From Frigoribacterium sp. SL97 (lineage in GTDB: Bacteria; Actinomycetota; Actinomycetes; Actinomycetales; Microbacteriaceae): 64,000 bases of DNA. The notes beneath the pieces are model-generated. The model made no database searches. It had not been told where the DNA came from and was given only the letters and a program-made list of their open reading frames with translations. Below, piece after piece: positions 16,721-24,709 of this stretch (positions are counted from its first letter, which is position 1; every line of letters begins with the position of its first letter). The position numbers and the translations under genes are program-made. Location of the stretch: contig NZ_CP113062.1 of assembly GCF_026625765.1 (NCBI RefSeq), positions 3,224,001-3,288,000 of the forward strand. Direction: 5' to 3'.

Positions 16721-16789
16721 ATGGCTGGTGACAGTACTGGCGCCCCGCGGCATCGCTCCGTGATCGCGCCGTCCGCCCCGCTCGTCTGA
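16721..16789 (+). CDS. candidate leader peptide of corA
   Basis: A 22-codon frame, MAGDSTGAPRHRSVIAPSAP plus LV, starts at ATG 16721 with AAGGTAGGTG about 9 nt upstream, one of the better ribosome sites in the window. It ends 222 nt before corA. The peptide has three Pro and an early Asp. In enterobacteria, mgtA and corA are controlled by Pro- or acid-rich leader peptides (MgtL, CorL) whose translation senses Mg2+. The placement and the hairpins that follow suggest an analogous control, but the sequence is unrelated and a chance frame cannot be excluded. Confidence 0.4.
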   Translation: MAGDSTGAPRHRSVIAPSAPLV

Positions 16790-16840
16790 GCACCGGGCCC
16801 GACCGACCACGAGCGAGGCCCACGGGCACCGACGTCTCCT

Positions 16841-16879
16841 GTCGACGCACGTCGTCGACGACCCGACACCCCGGTGTCG
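16841..16879 (+). promoter_or_regulatory. paired hairpins in the corA leader
   Basis: GTCGACG/CGTCGAC (16841-16847 with 16853-16859) and CGACACC/GGTGTCG (16864-16870 with 16873-16879) are two perfect 7-bp stems. They stand between the candidate leader peptide and corA and could act as attenuator elements. They do not match the M-box consensus I know. Confidence 0.4.
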
Positions 16880-17011
16880 TCTCGTCGCCCGTGTGCGTCG
16901 CCCCGGCCCCCACCGCACACCCGTCGTCCGTACGGCTGTCGTGACCACCACCGGTACGACATCGTCCCTCGACGGACGGTCGTCGCACCCCGAACGGCAG
17001 GAGCGCAGACC

Positions 17012-18070
17012 ATGGCACTCATCGACAACGGCATCTACGTCGCGGGACACCGCACCGACAGCCCGGCGAACCTCGACGAGACGTTCGAGCTGCTGCACGA
17101 ACACCAGGGCATGGCCTGGATCGGGCTGTACCGCGCCGACCCCGACGAGGTGCGCTCGATCGCGCAGGAGTTCGAGCTGCACCCGCTCGCCGTGGAGGAC
17201 GCACTCAAGGGCCACCAGCGCGCGAAGCTCGAGCGCTTCGGCGAGACCCTGTTCGTCGTGCTGCGCTCGGCCCGCTACCTGGACGCCGAGGAGACGGTCG
17301 AGTTCGGCGAGGTGCACGTGTTCGTCGGTCCGGGCTTCGTCATCACGATCCGGCACGCCGAGAACCCCGACCTGGGTCGGGTGCGGCGCCGCCTCGAGTC
17401 GAACCCCGAACTGCTCGCCCTCGGACCCGAGGCCGTCCTCTACGCCGTGCTCGACCAGGTGGTCGACGGCTACGGCCCGGTCGTCGCCGGCATCGAGAAG
17501 GACATCGACGAGATCGAGGACGAACTCTTCGGCGGCGACCCCGAGGTCTCACGGCGCATCTACGAACTGCTGCGCGAGGTGATCAGCTTCCAGCGCGCGA
17601 CGAGCCCGCTGCGCGGGATGCTCGAGAACCTGCTGCGCGGGTCGGACAAGTACGGCGTCGACGTCGAGTTGCAGCGCTCGCTGCGCGACGTGCTCGACCA
17701 CGTGCTGCGCATCGGCGAGCGCGCCGACACGTTCCGCGCCCTGCTCGAGAACGCGCTGACCGTGCACTCGACGCTCGTCACCCAGGCGCAGAACGACGAG
17801 ATGCGGCGCCTGTCCGAGGCCGGGCTCGCCCAGAACGAGGAGACCCGGCGCCTGTCGGAGGTCGGCCTGCAGCAGAACGACGAGGTCAAGAAGATCTCGG
17901 GCTGGGCTGCCATCCTGTTCGCCCCGACCCTGGTCGGCGGCGTCTACGGCATGAACTTCGACCACATGCCCGAGCTGCACTGGCAGTTCGGCTACCCCAT
18001 GGCGGTCGCCGCCATGGTCGCGGTCGGCGCGAGCATCTGGGGCGTCTTCAAGTGGAAGAAGTGGCTCTGA
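17012..18070 (+). CDS. corA: CorA-type magnesium/cobalt transporter
   Basis: A 352-residue pentameric membrane channel for Mg2+ (also Co2+/Ni2+) uptake. The N-terminal cytoplasmic domain begins ALIDNGIYVAGHR and includes HPLAVEDALKGHQRAKLERF. A long stalk helix contains the near-repeat QNDEMRRLSEAGLAQNEETR, followed by two membrane helices. The signature YGMNF at about residue 312 ends the first helix, followed by the periplasmic loop DHMPELHWQFGYP. The basic tail FKWKKWL is typical. ATG 17012 has GGAG upstream. The gene follows a 598-bp region with a candidate leader peptide and hairpins and ends at a perfect 17-bp hairpin. Confidence 0.93.
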   Translation: MALIDNGIYVAGHRTDSPANLDETFELLHEHQGMAWIGLYRADPDEVRSIAQEFELHPLAVEDALKGHQRAKLERFGETLFVVLRSARYLDAEETVEFGEVHVFVGPGFVITIRHAENPDLGRVRRRLESNPELLALGPEAVLYAVLDQVVDGYGPVVAGIEKDIDEIEDELFGGDPEVSRRIYELLREVISFQRATSPLRGMLENLLRGSDKYGVDVELQRSLRDVLDHVLRIGERADTFRALLENALTVHSTLVTQAQNDEMRRLSEAGLAQNEETRRLSEVGLQQNDEVKKISGWAAILFAPTLVGGVYGMNFDHMPELHWQFGYPMAVAAMVAVGASIWGVFKWKKWL

Positions 18071-18130
18071 CGCCGTCGCACCGGTGACGCCGTCGGGCCG
18101 GTGACGCCGTCGAGCCGGTGACGCAGCGAA

Positions 18131-18168
18131 CGCAGGAGGCGCGGGTCGGGTGACCCGCGCCTCCTGCG
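18131..18168. terminator. perfect 17-bp hairpin built from the AGGAGGCGC word
   Basis: CGCAGGAGGCGCGGGTC (18131-18147) pairs perfectly with GACCCGCGCCTCCTGCG (18152-18168) around GGGT. It stands between convergent corA and osmC and is the clearest inverted pair of the dispersed GGAGGCGCGGGTC word. It probably terminates both genes. Confidence 0.8.
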
Positions 18169-18200
18169 TCCACGAGGCGGTGCGGTGCTGCGGTCGGGGC

Positions 18201-18641
18201 CTAGGCCTCGAGCGCGGCGTCGAGCGTGATCTCGACGCCGGTGAGGGCCTTCGAGACGGGGCACGTCTCCTTGGCGTTCTGGGCGGCCTCGAGGAAGCCG
18301 GCCTCGTCGATGCCGGAGACCTCGCCGCGGACGGTGAGGGCGATGCCGGTGAGCTTGAAGCCGCCGGCCGAGTCCGGGCCGAGCGAGACGTCGGCCTTGA
18401 CGTCGAGCGCCTCGACGGTGCCGCCGGCCTGGCCGAGGACGGCCGAGAACTGCATGGCGTAGCAGGCCGAGTGGGCCGCGGCGAGCAGCTCTTCGGGGCT
18501 GGTGGAGCCGTTGGCGTCGTCGGCGGCACGCTTGGGGAACGAGACGTCGTAGGTGCCGAGCTTCGAGCTCGAGAGCTCGACCTGGCCTTCGCCGGTCTCG
18601 AGGCTGCCGTTCCAGGCGGTGCGTGAGGTGCGAGTGGGCAT
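18201..18641 (-). CDS. osmC: OsmC-family peroxiredoxin
   Basis: Thiol-dependent organic hydroperoxide reductase, 146 residues, cytoplasmic. The peroxidatic Cys is in LLAAAHSACYAM (Cys60) and the resolving Cys in ETCPVSKAL (Cys127). The CPVSKAL form marks the OsmC branch rather than Ohr. The N-terminal TRTSRTAWNGSLETGEGQV is also OsmC-like. ATG 18641 is preceded by GAAAGAAGG. It lies 88 nt downstream of an OhrR-like MarR gene on the same strand, so it is likely induced by organic peroxides as part of an ohrR-osmC operon, and it ends before the large corA/osmC hairpin. Confidence 0.92.
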   Translation of the reverse strand: MPTRTSRTAWNGSLETGEGQVELSSSKLGTYDVSFPKRAADDANGSTSPEELLAAAHSACYAMQFSAVLGQAGGTVEALDVKADVSLGPDSAGGFKLTGIALTVRGEVSGIDEAGFLEAAQNAKETCPVSKALTGVEITLDAALEA

Positions 18642-18729
18642 GTGGTGCCTTCTTTCGTGGAGGGGGCCGACGTCGGGGTCGGCCCGGGGTGGGGTGTTCG
18701 GGGGTGTTCTGGTCGGTCGGTGAGGCGGG

Positions 18730-19215
18730 TCAGAGGTGCTGGTCGGTGAGGGCGGCCGTGTTCGCCCGGACGGCGGCGGCGAGCGCGGCGATGTCGGCTC
18801 GCAGCGTCTGCAGGTCGGTCAGCTCGAGACCGGTGGCGCCGCAGATCTGGTCGGCGAAGCCGGCGGCCTGCTCGCGGAGCGCGACCCCGGCGTCGGTCAG
18901 GGCGACGTCGACGGTGCGCTCGTCGGCGGCCGAGCGCGTGCGCGTGACCAGGCCGTGGGCCTCGAGCCGCTTGAGCAGGGGCGACAACGTGCCCGACTCG
19001 AGCTGCAGCTGGTGGCCGAGCTCGGAGACGGTCGTCGGGCCGCCCTGCCAGAGGACCAGCAGCACGAGGTACTGCGGGTAGGTGAGGCCGAGCGGGGCGA
19101 GCAGGTCGCGGTAGCGCGCCGTGACGGCACGCGAGGCGTTGTAGAGCGCGAAGCAGATCTGCTCGTCGAGCACGGGCGCCGGGCCCGGGGTCGTCGTGTC
19201 GGCTGCTGTCGTCAT
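18730..19215 (-). CDS. ohrR: MarR-family redox regulator, OhrR-like
   Basis: A 161-residue winged-helix repressor. DEQICFALYNASRAVTARYR carries the Cys (Cys21) that OhrR uses to sense organic hydroperoxides, followed by LGLTYPQYLVLLVLWQ, the recognition helix TVSELGHQLQLESGTLSPLL and the wing TRTRSAADERTVDVALT. I start at ATG 19215, where TACAGT lies 7 nt upstream (19223-19228), rather than at an in-frame ATG 54 nt further up. A TTGTGCACAA palindrome further upstream is a good operator candidate for autoregulation. The osmC gene follows directly. Confidence 0.9.
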   Translation of the reverse strand: MTTAADTTTPGPAPVLDEQICFALYNASRAVTARYRDLLAPLGLTYPQYLVLLVLWQGGPTTVSELGHQLQLESGTLSPLLKRLEAHGLVTRTRSAADERTVDVALTDAGVALREQAAGFADQICGATGLELTDLQTLRADIAALAAAVRANTAALTDQHL

Positions 19216-19240
19216 GTCGGCGACTGTAGCACGTCGCGCG

Positions 19241-19266
19241 CGATTTGGTTGTGCACAATCGAATGG
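19241..19266. promoter_or_regulatory. probable OhrR operator
   Basis: A dyad centred at 19253/19254: TTGTGCACAA is perfect, and 10 of 13 positions match when the arms are extended to 13 bp each. It lies 33-51 nt before the ohrR start, over the expected -35 region. A 9/10 match, TTGTGCACGA, at 19941-19950 lies before the EamA gene. Confidence 0.6.
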
Positions 19267-19305
19267 CATCCTGCGTGACGCGGAACGGGCGGCGACGAAC
19301 CCGCC

Positions 19306-19881
19306 TCAGTCGACGTCGAACCCGCCTCGGTCGACGTCGGCCCGGCGTTCCCGGAAGGCGATCATGTTGACGCGGTTGCCGCAGCGGACGCTGCAGAACC
19401 GCTTCGACCCGTTACGTGACAGGTCGACGAAGACCCCGTCGCAGTCCTCGGCGGCACAGGCCCGCAGCCGGCCGGTCTCGTCGGTGCGGATGACGTCGAC
19501 CAGCGCCAGGGCCGACTCGACGCGGATGCGGTCGGCCAGGGGCGCGTCGTCGCTCGTCGCGTGCAGGTGCCAGTCGAGGGCGTCGTGTCGCACGAGCCGG
19601 GGCGACGAGACGCTGTCGGCCAGCATGCGGTTGACCTCGGCGGCGAGCAGGTCGCGCTCGAGCGTCCAGATGCGTCGCAGTTCGGCCCGGACGCCCTGCA
19701 CCGAGGCCAGTTCGGCGTCGTCCCGGTCGAAGCGGCCCGAGAAGGCGAACGAGTCGAGCAGGGCCGTCAGCTCGGCACGGGTCGAGAGCTCGTCGCCACC
19801 GGACCGACTCGCGCCGGCACCCGTGTTGACCAGGGCGACGTTGAACTCGAGGACGTCTTCGGTGTCAGGGGCGAAATGCAA
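19306..19881 (-). CDS. CGNR zinc-finger domain protein
   Basis: A 191-residue protein with an N-terminal ABATE-type ligand domain and a C-terminal CGNR zinc finger, a pair typical of actinobacterial stress or ligand-responsive regulators. The finger is visible as LRACAAEDCDGVFVDLS followed by KRFCSVRCGNRVNM, giving four Cys. The N-terminal part has VNTGAGASRSGGDELSTRAE and a helical core. ATG 19881 is used; an AAGGAGTCAACTTG stretch precedes it. It is divergent from the EamA transporter gene with 92 nt between them and may regulate it. Its ligand is unknown. Confidence 0.85.
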   Translation of the reverse strand: MHFAPDTEDVLEFNVALVNTGAGASRSGGDELSTRAELTALLDSFAFSGRFDRDDAELASVQGVRAELRRIWTLERDLLAAEVNRMLADSVSSPRLVRHDALDWHLHATSDDAPLADRIRVESALALVDVIRTDETGRLRACAAEDCDGVFVDLSRNGSKRFCSVRCGNRVNMIAFRERRADVDRGGFDVD

Positions 19882-19973
19882 GTTGACTCCTTGTCAAGGA
19901 CGGTTCTACGCTCGCCACAGAGACGGCGCGTCAGCACCCATTGTGCACGACGGCCCTGACGCAAGGAGTCCTC

Positions 19974-21023
19974 GTGAGCACCGGTGCGACCACGACCACG
20001 ATCGCGACGACGCCCCTCGCCGCGGGGCGCCCCGCCTCGACCACCGCCGGCCTGCTCGTCGCCCTGCTGGCCGCCGCCTCGTTCGGCTTCTCGGGCCCGT
20101 TCGTCAAGCCGTTGCTCGAGTCGGGCTGGAGTCCCGTGGCCGCCGTCACGGTCCGCGCCCTGATCGGCGGGGTCGTGCTCGCCCCCGTCGCCCTCTTCGC
20201 CCTCCGTGGCTGCCTGGGTCCGATCTGGCGGGCCCGGTGGCGCGTGCTCGGCATGGCGGTGGTCGGCGTCGCCGGCACCCAGGTCTTCTACTTCGCCGCG
20301 GTGGTGCGCATCCCGGTGGGCACCGCGATCCTGGTCGAGTACCTCGCTCCGCTGCTGCTCGTCGGCGTGGCCTGGGCGACCTCGCGACGCGTCCCGCAGG
20401 CCGTCGTGCTCGTGGGCTCCGTGATCGCCTTCGCGGGCCTCCTGCTGGTCGTCGCCCCGAGCGGAGGCGTGGCCCTCGACCCCGTCGGGCTCGCCCTGGC
20501 GGGGGCGGCGATGGTCTGCTGCGCCGCCTACTTCGTGCTCGCCGCCCGGCCGAGCGGCGACCTGCCCCCGGTCGCCCTGGCGGCGTCGGGCCTGCTCGTC
20601 GGCGCCGGGCTGCTGGGACTGCTGGGACTGACCGGCCTCGTGCCGTTCACGACCTCCGCGGCCGACGTGCCCCTGTTCGACGCGATCGTGCCGTGGTGGG
20701 TGCCGATGCTCGTGGTCGGCGTCGTCGCCACCGCGGTCGCGTACGCCACGAGCATCACGGCGAGCAGCATGCTCGGCTCCCGCCTGGCGTCGTTCGTCGG
20801 CCTGCTCGAGGTGGCGGCCGCCGCGCTCTACGCCTGGCTGCTGCTCGGCGAGGCCTTGACCCCGCTGCAACTCGGCGGCGGCCTGCTGATCGTGGTCGGC
20901 ATCGGCTTCGTCCGGGCCGAACGCACCCGCGAGGCCGCGGTCGTGGCCGACGCCGTGGCCGAGACGCCCCTCGGCGACGCGGTGGCCGAGCCGCCCGTCG
21001 TCGACACGACCCGCGCCTCCTGA
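19974..21023 (+). CDS. EamA/RhaT-family transporter
   Basis: A 349-residue drug/metabolite exporter with ten predicted membrane helices in two EamA repeats. The first begins AGLLVALLAAASFGFSGPFVKPLLE and the second AGAAMVCCAAYFVLAARPSG. LVEYLAPLLLVGVAW is the characteristic helix of the family. I chose GTG 19974 because AAGGAG (19963-19968) sits 5 nt before it. The C-terminal tail is acidic and ends in TTRAS, encoded by a copy of the dispersed ACCCGCGCCTCC word running into the stop codon. It is divergent from the CGNR gene. The substrate, perhaps an amino acid or nucleoside, is unknown. Confidence 0.88.
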   Translation: MSTGATTTTIATTPLAAGRPASTTAGLLVALLAAASFGFSGPFVKPLLESGWSPVAAVTVRALIGGVVLAPVALFALRGCLGPIWRARWRVLGMAVVGVAGTQVFYFAAVVRIPVGTAILVEYLAPLLLVGVAWATSRRVPQAVVLVGSVIAFAGLLLVVAPSGGVALDPVGLALAGAAMVCCAAYFVLAARPSGDLPPVALAASGLLVGAGLLGLLGLTGLVPFTTSAADVPLFDAIVPWWVPMLVVGVVATAVAYATSITASSMLGSRLASFVGLLEVAAAALYAWLLLGEALTPLQLGGGLLIVVGIGFVRAERTREAAVVADAVAETPLGDAVAEPPVVDTTRAS

Positions 21024-21076
21024 CCCTCTCGACCCGACCTGACCCGCGCCTCCGGGGCCGGGCATAGGGTCGGGGG

Positions 21077-22582
21077 GTGACTCCGACGACGCTGCCGCGC
21101 AGCACGCCCTCCGCCCAGAACGTCGACGCGGCGGGCATCGCCGCGTTCGTCGACGCCCTCGAGACCACGGCCGGCGTCGAGCCGCACAGCATCATGCTGC
21201 TGCGCCACGGACAGGTCGTCGCCGAGGGCTGGTGGGCTCCGTACTCGGCCGACCGCGCCCACCTGCTCTACTCGCTGAGCAAGAGCTTCACGTCGTCGGC
21301 CGTCGGGTTCGCCGTGGCCGAGGGCCTGATGGGGCTCGACGACACCGTGCTCGGCCACTTCCCCGAACTCGACGACGAGGTCACCGACCCGCGCAGCCGC
21401 TCGATGCTCGTGCGCCACGTGCTCGCGATGGCCAGCGGGCACCGCGCCGAGACCCTCGACCGTGCGCTCGCCGTCGACCCGGTCGACGTCGTCCGGGGCT
21501 TCCTGCTCACGCCGCCCGACGACGAGCCCGGCACCGTCTTCGCCTACAACCAGCCCTGCACCTTCGCCGCCGGCGCGATCGTGCAGCGCGTCACGGGCCA
21601 GCCGCTGAGCGAGTACCTGCGACCACGCCTGCTCGACCCGCTCGGCATCGGCGAGGTCGGGTGGCAGCGCGACGCGTCCGGCCGCGAGCTCGGCTTCAGC
21701 GGACTGCACGCCACCACCCACGCGATCGCCGCCCTCGGCCAGCTGTACCTGCAGCAGGGCGAGTGGGACGGCGTGCAGCTGCTGCCGCGCGAGTGGGTCG
21801 CCGAGGCCACGCGCTCGCACGTCTCGAACGCGGGCGAGTCGAACCCCGACTGGGCGCAGGGCTACGGGTTCCAGTTCTGGATGGCCCGCCACGGCTACCG
21901 CGGCGACGGCGCCTACGGACAGTTCGCCGTCGTGTTGCCCGAACACGACGTCGTGCTCGCCCTGACCGGCCAGTCGCTCGACATGCAGGCCGTGCTCGAC
22001 GCGGCGTGGGCGCACCTGCTGCCCGCCTTCGGGACGGACGCGGCGCGCGTCGGCGACGCCCCGGCCGACGCCGCCCTGGCGTCCCGCCTCGCCGACCTGG
22101 CACTGCCCGGGGTGGCCGGTCCCACCGAGCACGACGCCGCACCCGTCCGGCCGGCGGACGAGGAGGCGCGGGACGGTGAGCAGGACTCCCCCGGCACCGA
22201 CCGGCTCGTGTCGTTCACCGCGGCCGACGGCAACGACCAGCCCGACCTCACCCTGGTCGACCTGCACGCCGCGACCGACGCCGCGACGACGCTCACCCTC
22301 GTCGAGGGCGACTCCCGCCTCGTGGTCCGGGTCGAGGCCGAGGACTGGGTCGTCACCGACGGCTCGGTCGGCGCGGCCGGCTCAGGCGCCGGCTCCGCCG
22401 CGCCGGTCGCCGCGAGTGCCACCCGGTCGGCCGACCTGCTGCACGTCGACCTCGTCTTCCTCGAGACGCCGCACCGCCTGCACCTCACGCTCGACGAGTC
22501 GGACGGGACCTTCACGGCCTTGTGGGAGACCCAGCCGCTCCACGCACCCGCGCTGGCGCAGCTGCGCATGCCGCGCGACTGA
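21077..22582 (+). CDS. serine hydrolase of the beta-lactamase (class C/EstB) fold
   Basis: A 501-residue serine hydrolase. The nucleophile motif SxxK is in LYSLSKSFTSSAVG, the Tyr-x-Asn motif in FAYNQPCTFAAG, and HGYRGDGAYGQF stands where the third motif is expected. No signal peptide is seen, so it is an intracellular esterase or peptidase rather than a secreted beta-lactamase. After residue 330 comes an extra C-terminal domain of about 150 residues, joined by an acidic linker that carries a copy of the AGGAGGCGC word, with beta-strand-like composition. GTG 21077 lies 6 nt after TAGGGT (21065-21070), the leaderless pattern. It follows the EamA gene by 53 nt. Confidence 0.85.
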   Translation: MTPTTLPRSTPSAQNVDAAGIAAFVDALETTAGVEPHSIMLLRHGQVVAEGWWAPYSADRAHLLYSLSKSFTSSAVGFAVAEGLMGLDDTVLGHFPELDDEVTDPRSRSMLVRHVLAMASGHRAETLDRALAVDPVDVVRGFLLTPPDDEPGTVFAYNQPCTFAAGAIVQRVTGQPLSEYLRPRLLDPLGIGEVGWQRDASGRELGFSGLHATTHAIAALGQLYLQQGEWDGVQLLPREWVAEATRSHVSNAGESNPDWAQGYGFQFWMARHGYRGDGAYGQFAVVLPEHDVVLALTGQSLDMQAVLDAAWAHLLPAFGTDAARVGDAPADAALASRLADLALPGVAGPTEHDAAPVRPADEEARDGEQDSPGTDRLVSFTAADGNDQPDLTLVDLHAATDAATTLTLVEGDSRLVVRVEAEDWVVTDGSVGAAGSGAGSAAPVAASATRSADLLHVDLVFLETPHRLHLTLDESDGTFTALWETQPLHAPALAQLRMPRD

Positions 22583-22656
22583 CGCGACCCGCGCCTCGCA
22601 CTACGCCAGCTGCGCCGTCGCCCCCGGTGGGTACCGTCGCTGGGTCGGCGCAGGAC

Positions 22657-23226
22657 TCAGCCGAGGACGCCCGTGTGCTCGAGCACGATGTTCACGCCGA
22701 TGAGGATGAGGATCACGCCACCGGCGATCTCGGCCGGCTTGCCGAACCTCGCACCCACCCGGCGCCCCACGAGCACGCCGACGAAGGTCAGGACGGTGGT
22801 GGTCACACCGATCAGCAGGATCGCCCAGCCGATCGAGACCGGCAGGAACGCCAGGGTCACCCCGACCGCGAGGGCGTCGATGCTCGTGGCGATCGCGAGC
22901 ACGGCGAGTTCGCGGAGGTTCAGCCGGTCGGTGTCCTTCTCGTCGTCCTCGCCCGACGAGAACGCCTCGTAGAGCATCTTGCCGCCGATCAGGGCGAGCA
23001 GTCCGAAGGCGACCCAGTGGTCGAACGGCGCGATGTACTGCGCGAACGTCGAGCCGAGCAGCCAGCCCAGCAGCGGCATCAGCGCCTGGAACGCGCCGAA
23101 CGTCACGGCGATGACGACGGCATGACGAGCGTTGAACCGCGTCATGTGCAGGCCCTTGCCGAGGGCGACGGCGAAGGCGTCGGCGGACACGCCCAGCGCG
23201 ATGAGGAAGAGGGCCCAGAACGACAT
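22657..23226 (-). CDS. mntP: manganese efflux pump MntP
   Basis: A 189-residue membrane protein with six helices that exports Mn2+. The MntP repeat is visible twice, as FLIALGVSADAFAVALGKGL (residues 6-25) and AVLAIATSIDALAVGVTLAF, each with the metal-binding Asp. The cytoplasmic loop is acidic (SSGEDDEKDTDR). Start ATG 23226 is preceded by AAAGGCG. mntP is often under a yybP-ykoY Mn2+ riboswitch; the 205 bp upstream (23227-23431) contains a GAGACA/TGTCTC hairpin but I could not fit the riboswitch consensus. It is convergent with the serine hydrolase gene. Confidence 0.93.
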   Translation of the reverse strand: MSFWALFLIALGVSADAFAVALGKGLHMTRFNARHAVVIAVTFGAFQALMPLLGWLLGSTFAQYIAPFDHWVAFGLLALIGGKMLYEAFSSGEDDEKDTDRLNLRELAVLAIATSIDALAVGVTLAFLPVSIGWAILLIGVTTTVLTFVGVLVGRRVGARFGKPAEIAGGVILILIGVNIVLEHTGVLG

Positions 23227-23431
23227 GGGGGCAGCGCCTTTCGAGACGGTCGGGTGGAGACACCGCTGTCTCGGAACCTGACGATCCTGCCATGCTCGAC
23301 GCGCCTCCTCGGCCGGAAAAGCCCTGATCAGAGGTATTCGGCGCGCCGAATCCGTGGTGTCGGCGAACCGTCGCGCGGGGCGTCGCGCGCCGAACGCCTC
23401 CCCGGCCGACGGTCAGGAGGCGCGGCGCGGC

Positions 23432-24361
23432 TCAGGCGGGGACGAGCACGTCGCGGGGCAGCACGGCGTGCACGCCCCAGGTGCGGTTGGCGACCTGGGT
23501 GACGCGCAGGTCGACGACCGTGCTGGCGAAGGCCAGCGCCGTGGCGGCGTCGAGCGAGTAGAGCTGACGCATCCACTCGACCATCGCGGCGAGTGCGTCG
23601 CCGCTGGCGACGTTGAGGTCGGCGTCGAAGCCGAAGGTGATGCGCGCCTCGGGGGTCTCGGCGTGGATCGTCGAGAGCGGGCGGTCCGTGGCGAGGCCGA
23701 CCCGCGCCTCCGTCGTCATGCCGGTCTCGATCGCGGTGCCACCGACCTCGCCGTCGCCCTGGGCCGCGTGCCCGTCGCCGAGGTAGAGCAGGGCGTCGTC
23801 GACCGCCACCGGCAACCAGAGGGTCGTGCCCGCGACGAGGTCACGGCAGTCGATGTTGCCGCCCACGGAGGTGCGGGGCGGGATGGTCGAGTGCTCTCCG
23901 GCCTCGGCGGGGGCGAGTCCCATGACGCCGAGGAAGGGCGCGATCGGTCGACGCAGGCCCCGGCTCTCGGTGGCCGTGCCGGCGTCGCGGTCGATGCTCC
24001 AGAGCAGCCAGGCGGCCTCGGCGTCGACCAGGCCGAGGTGGCGGGTGATCGGGGTGTCGGCGGCCGCGGCGACCGTGAAGCCCCAGTCGTCGGGGGTGAG
24101 CGCGAGCAGGTCGAGCTGGAGCATGTCGCCCGGCCGTGCCCCGCGGACGGCGATCGGACCGGTCAGGGCGTGACCCCGCCGCGTCGGGAACAGGTACGGG
24201 GTGACCTCGCCGGGCACGGTCTGCGGCTCGAGGTGGCCCGAGGCGTCGAGCGAGCGCACGACGACCGTGTCACCGGGGTCGATCGTCAGCACGGGGGCGT
24301 GGTCGCGCGAGAAGACCTCGTGGGCGGTGTCGGTGCGGGGGTCGAGGCGGTGGGTCGTCAT
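23432..24361 (-). CDS. acetamidase/formamidase family protein
   Basis: A 309-residue hydrolase of the FmdA_AmdA family, which releases ammonia from short-chain amides. Family stretches are HAPVLTIDPGDTVVVRSLDA, the GARPGDMLQLDLL region, PPRTSVGGNIDCRDL, LYLGDGHAAQGDGEVGGTAIE, which carries the metal/catalytic His and Glu, and LNVASGDALAAMVEW. Start ATG 24361 has TACGCT 6 nt upstream (24368-24373), so it is probably leaderless; the frame is open further up but without a supported start. It stands alone. The natural amide is not known. One turn (TTEARVGLA) is encoded by the GGAGGCGCGGGTC word. Confidence 0.9.
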   Translation of the reverse strand: MTTHRLDPRTDTAHEVFSRDHAPVLTIDPGDTVVVRSLDASGHLEPQTVPGEVTPYLFPTRRGHALTGPIAVRGARPGDMLQLDLLALTPDDWGFTVAAAADTPITRHLGLVDAEAAWLLWSIDRDAGTATESRGLRRPIAPFLGVMGLAPAEAGEHSTIPPRTSVGGNIDCRDLVAGTTLWLPVAVDDALLYLGDGHAAQGDGEVGGTAIETGMTTEARVGLATDRPLSTIHAETPEARITFGFDADLNVASGDALAAMVEWMRQLYSLDAATALAFASTVVDLRVTQVANRTWGVHAVLPRDVLVPA

Positions 24362-24492
24362 CGTCCGAGCGTAGGCCGCGACGCCGACACCGACGCCCCA
24401 CCGGACGTGCCGCGCCCAGGGGCCGTCGGTACGATGGAGCCCTGTTCCGCCCAGACCCCGCCCCACCTGCTCACAGAGAGACCGACGCCCCC

Positions 24493-24588
24493 ATGGTCCT
24501 GTTCTTCCACGTCCTCATCATCGCCATCTCGGTCGTCGGCGCCGGCCTCATCTCGGCCGCCCTCGTGGGGCTCGCGACCTCGAAGTAG
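24493..24588 (+). CDS. 31-residue single-span membrane peptide
   Basis: ATG 24493 opens a 31-codon frame, MVLFFHVLIIAISVVGAGLI followed by SAALVGLATSK. Almost the whole peptide is one hydrophobic helix with a Lys at the C-terminus, which chance frames at this GC content rarely give. GAGAGACCG lies upstream. It is the only coding signal in 24362-24709. Small membrane peptides of this kind often attach to transporters or respiratory complexes; the partner is unknown, though the divergent formamidase and the downstream ArsR-MFS pair are neighbours. Confidence 0.6.
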   Translation: MVLFFHVLIIAISVVGAGLISAALVGLATSK

Positions 24589-24709
24589 CGCGCACCCCCT
24601 CGGCGTCGCTCGCCCGGATGGAGGTCGTCGACCATCCGGCACGAGGTGGCGGAGTCGACCCCCAAAGACCCGTTTGACGGTCGGACGCGTCGGCCTGCAC
24701 GATGGCCGC

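Noticed and set aside
16414..17011. M-box Mg2+ riboswitch upstream of corA
   Set aside because: The conserved M-box core could not be found; only a small frame and simple hairpins are visible.
23227..23431. yybP-ykoY Mn2+ riboswitch upstream of mntP
   Set aside because: A GAGACA/TGTCTC hairpin is present but the conserved loop sequences of the riboswitch could not be placed.
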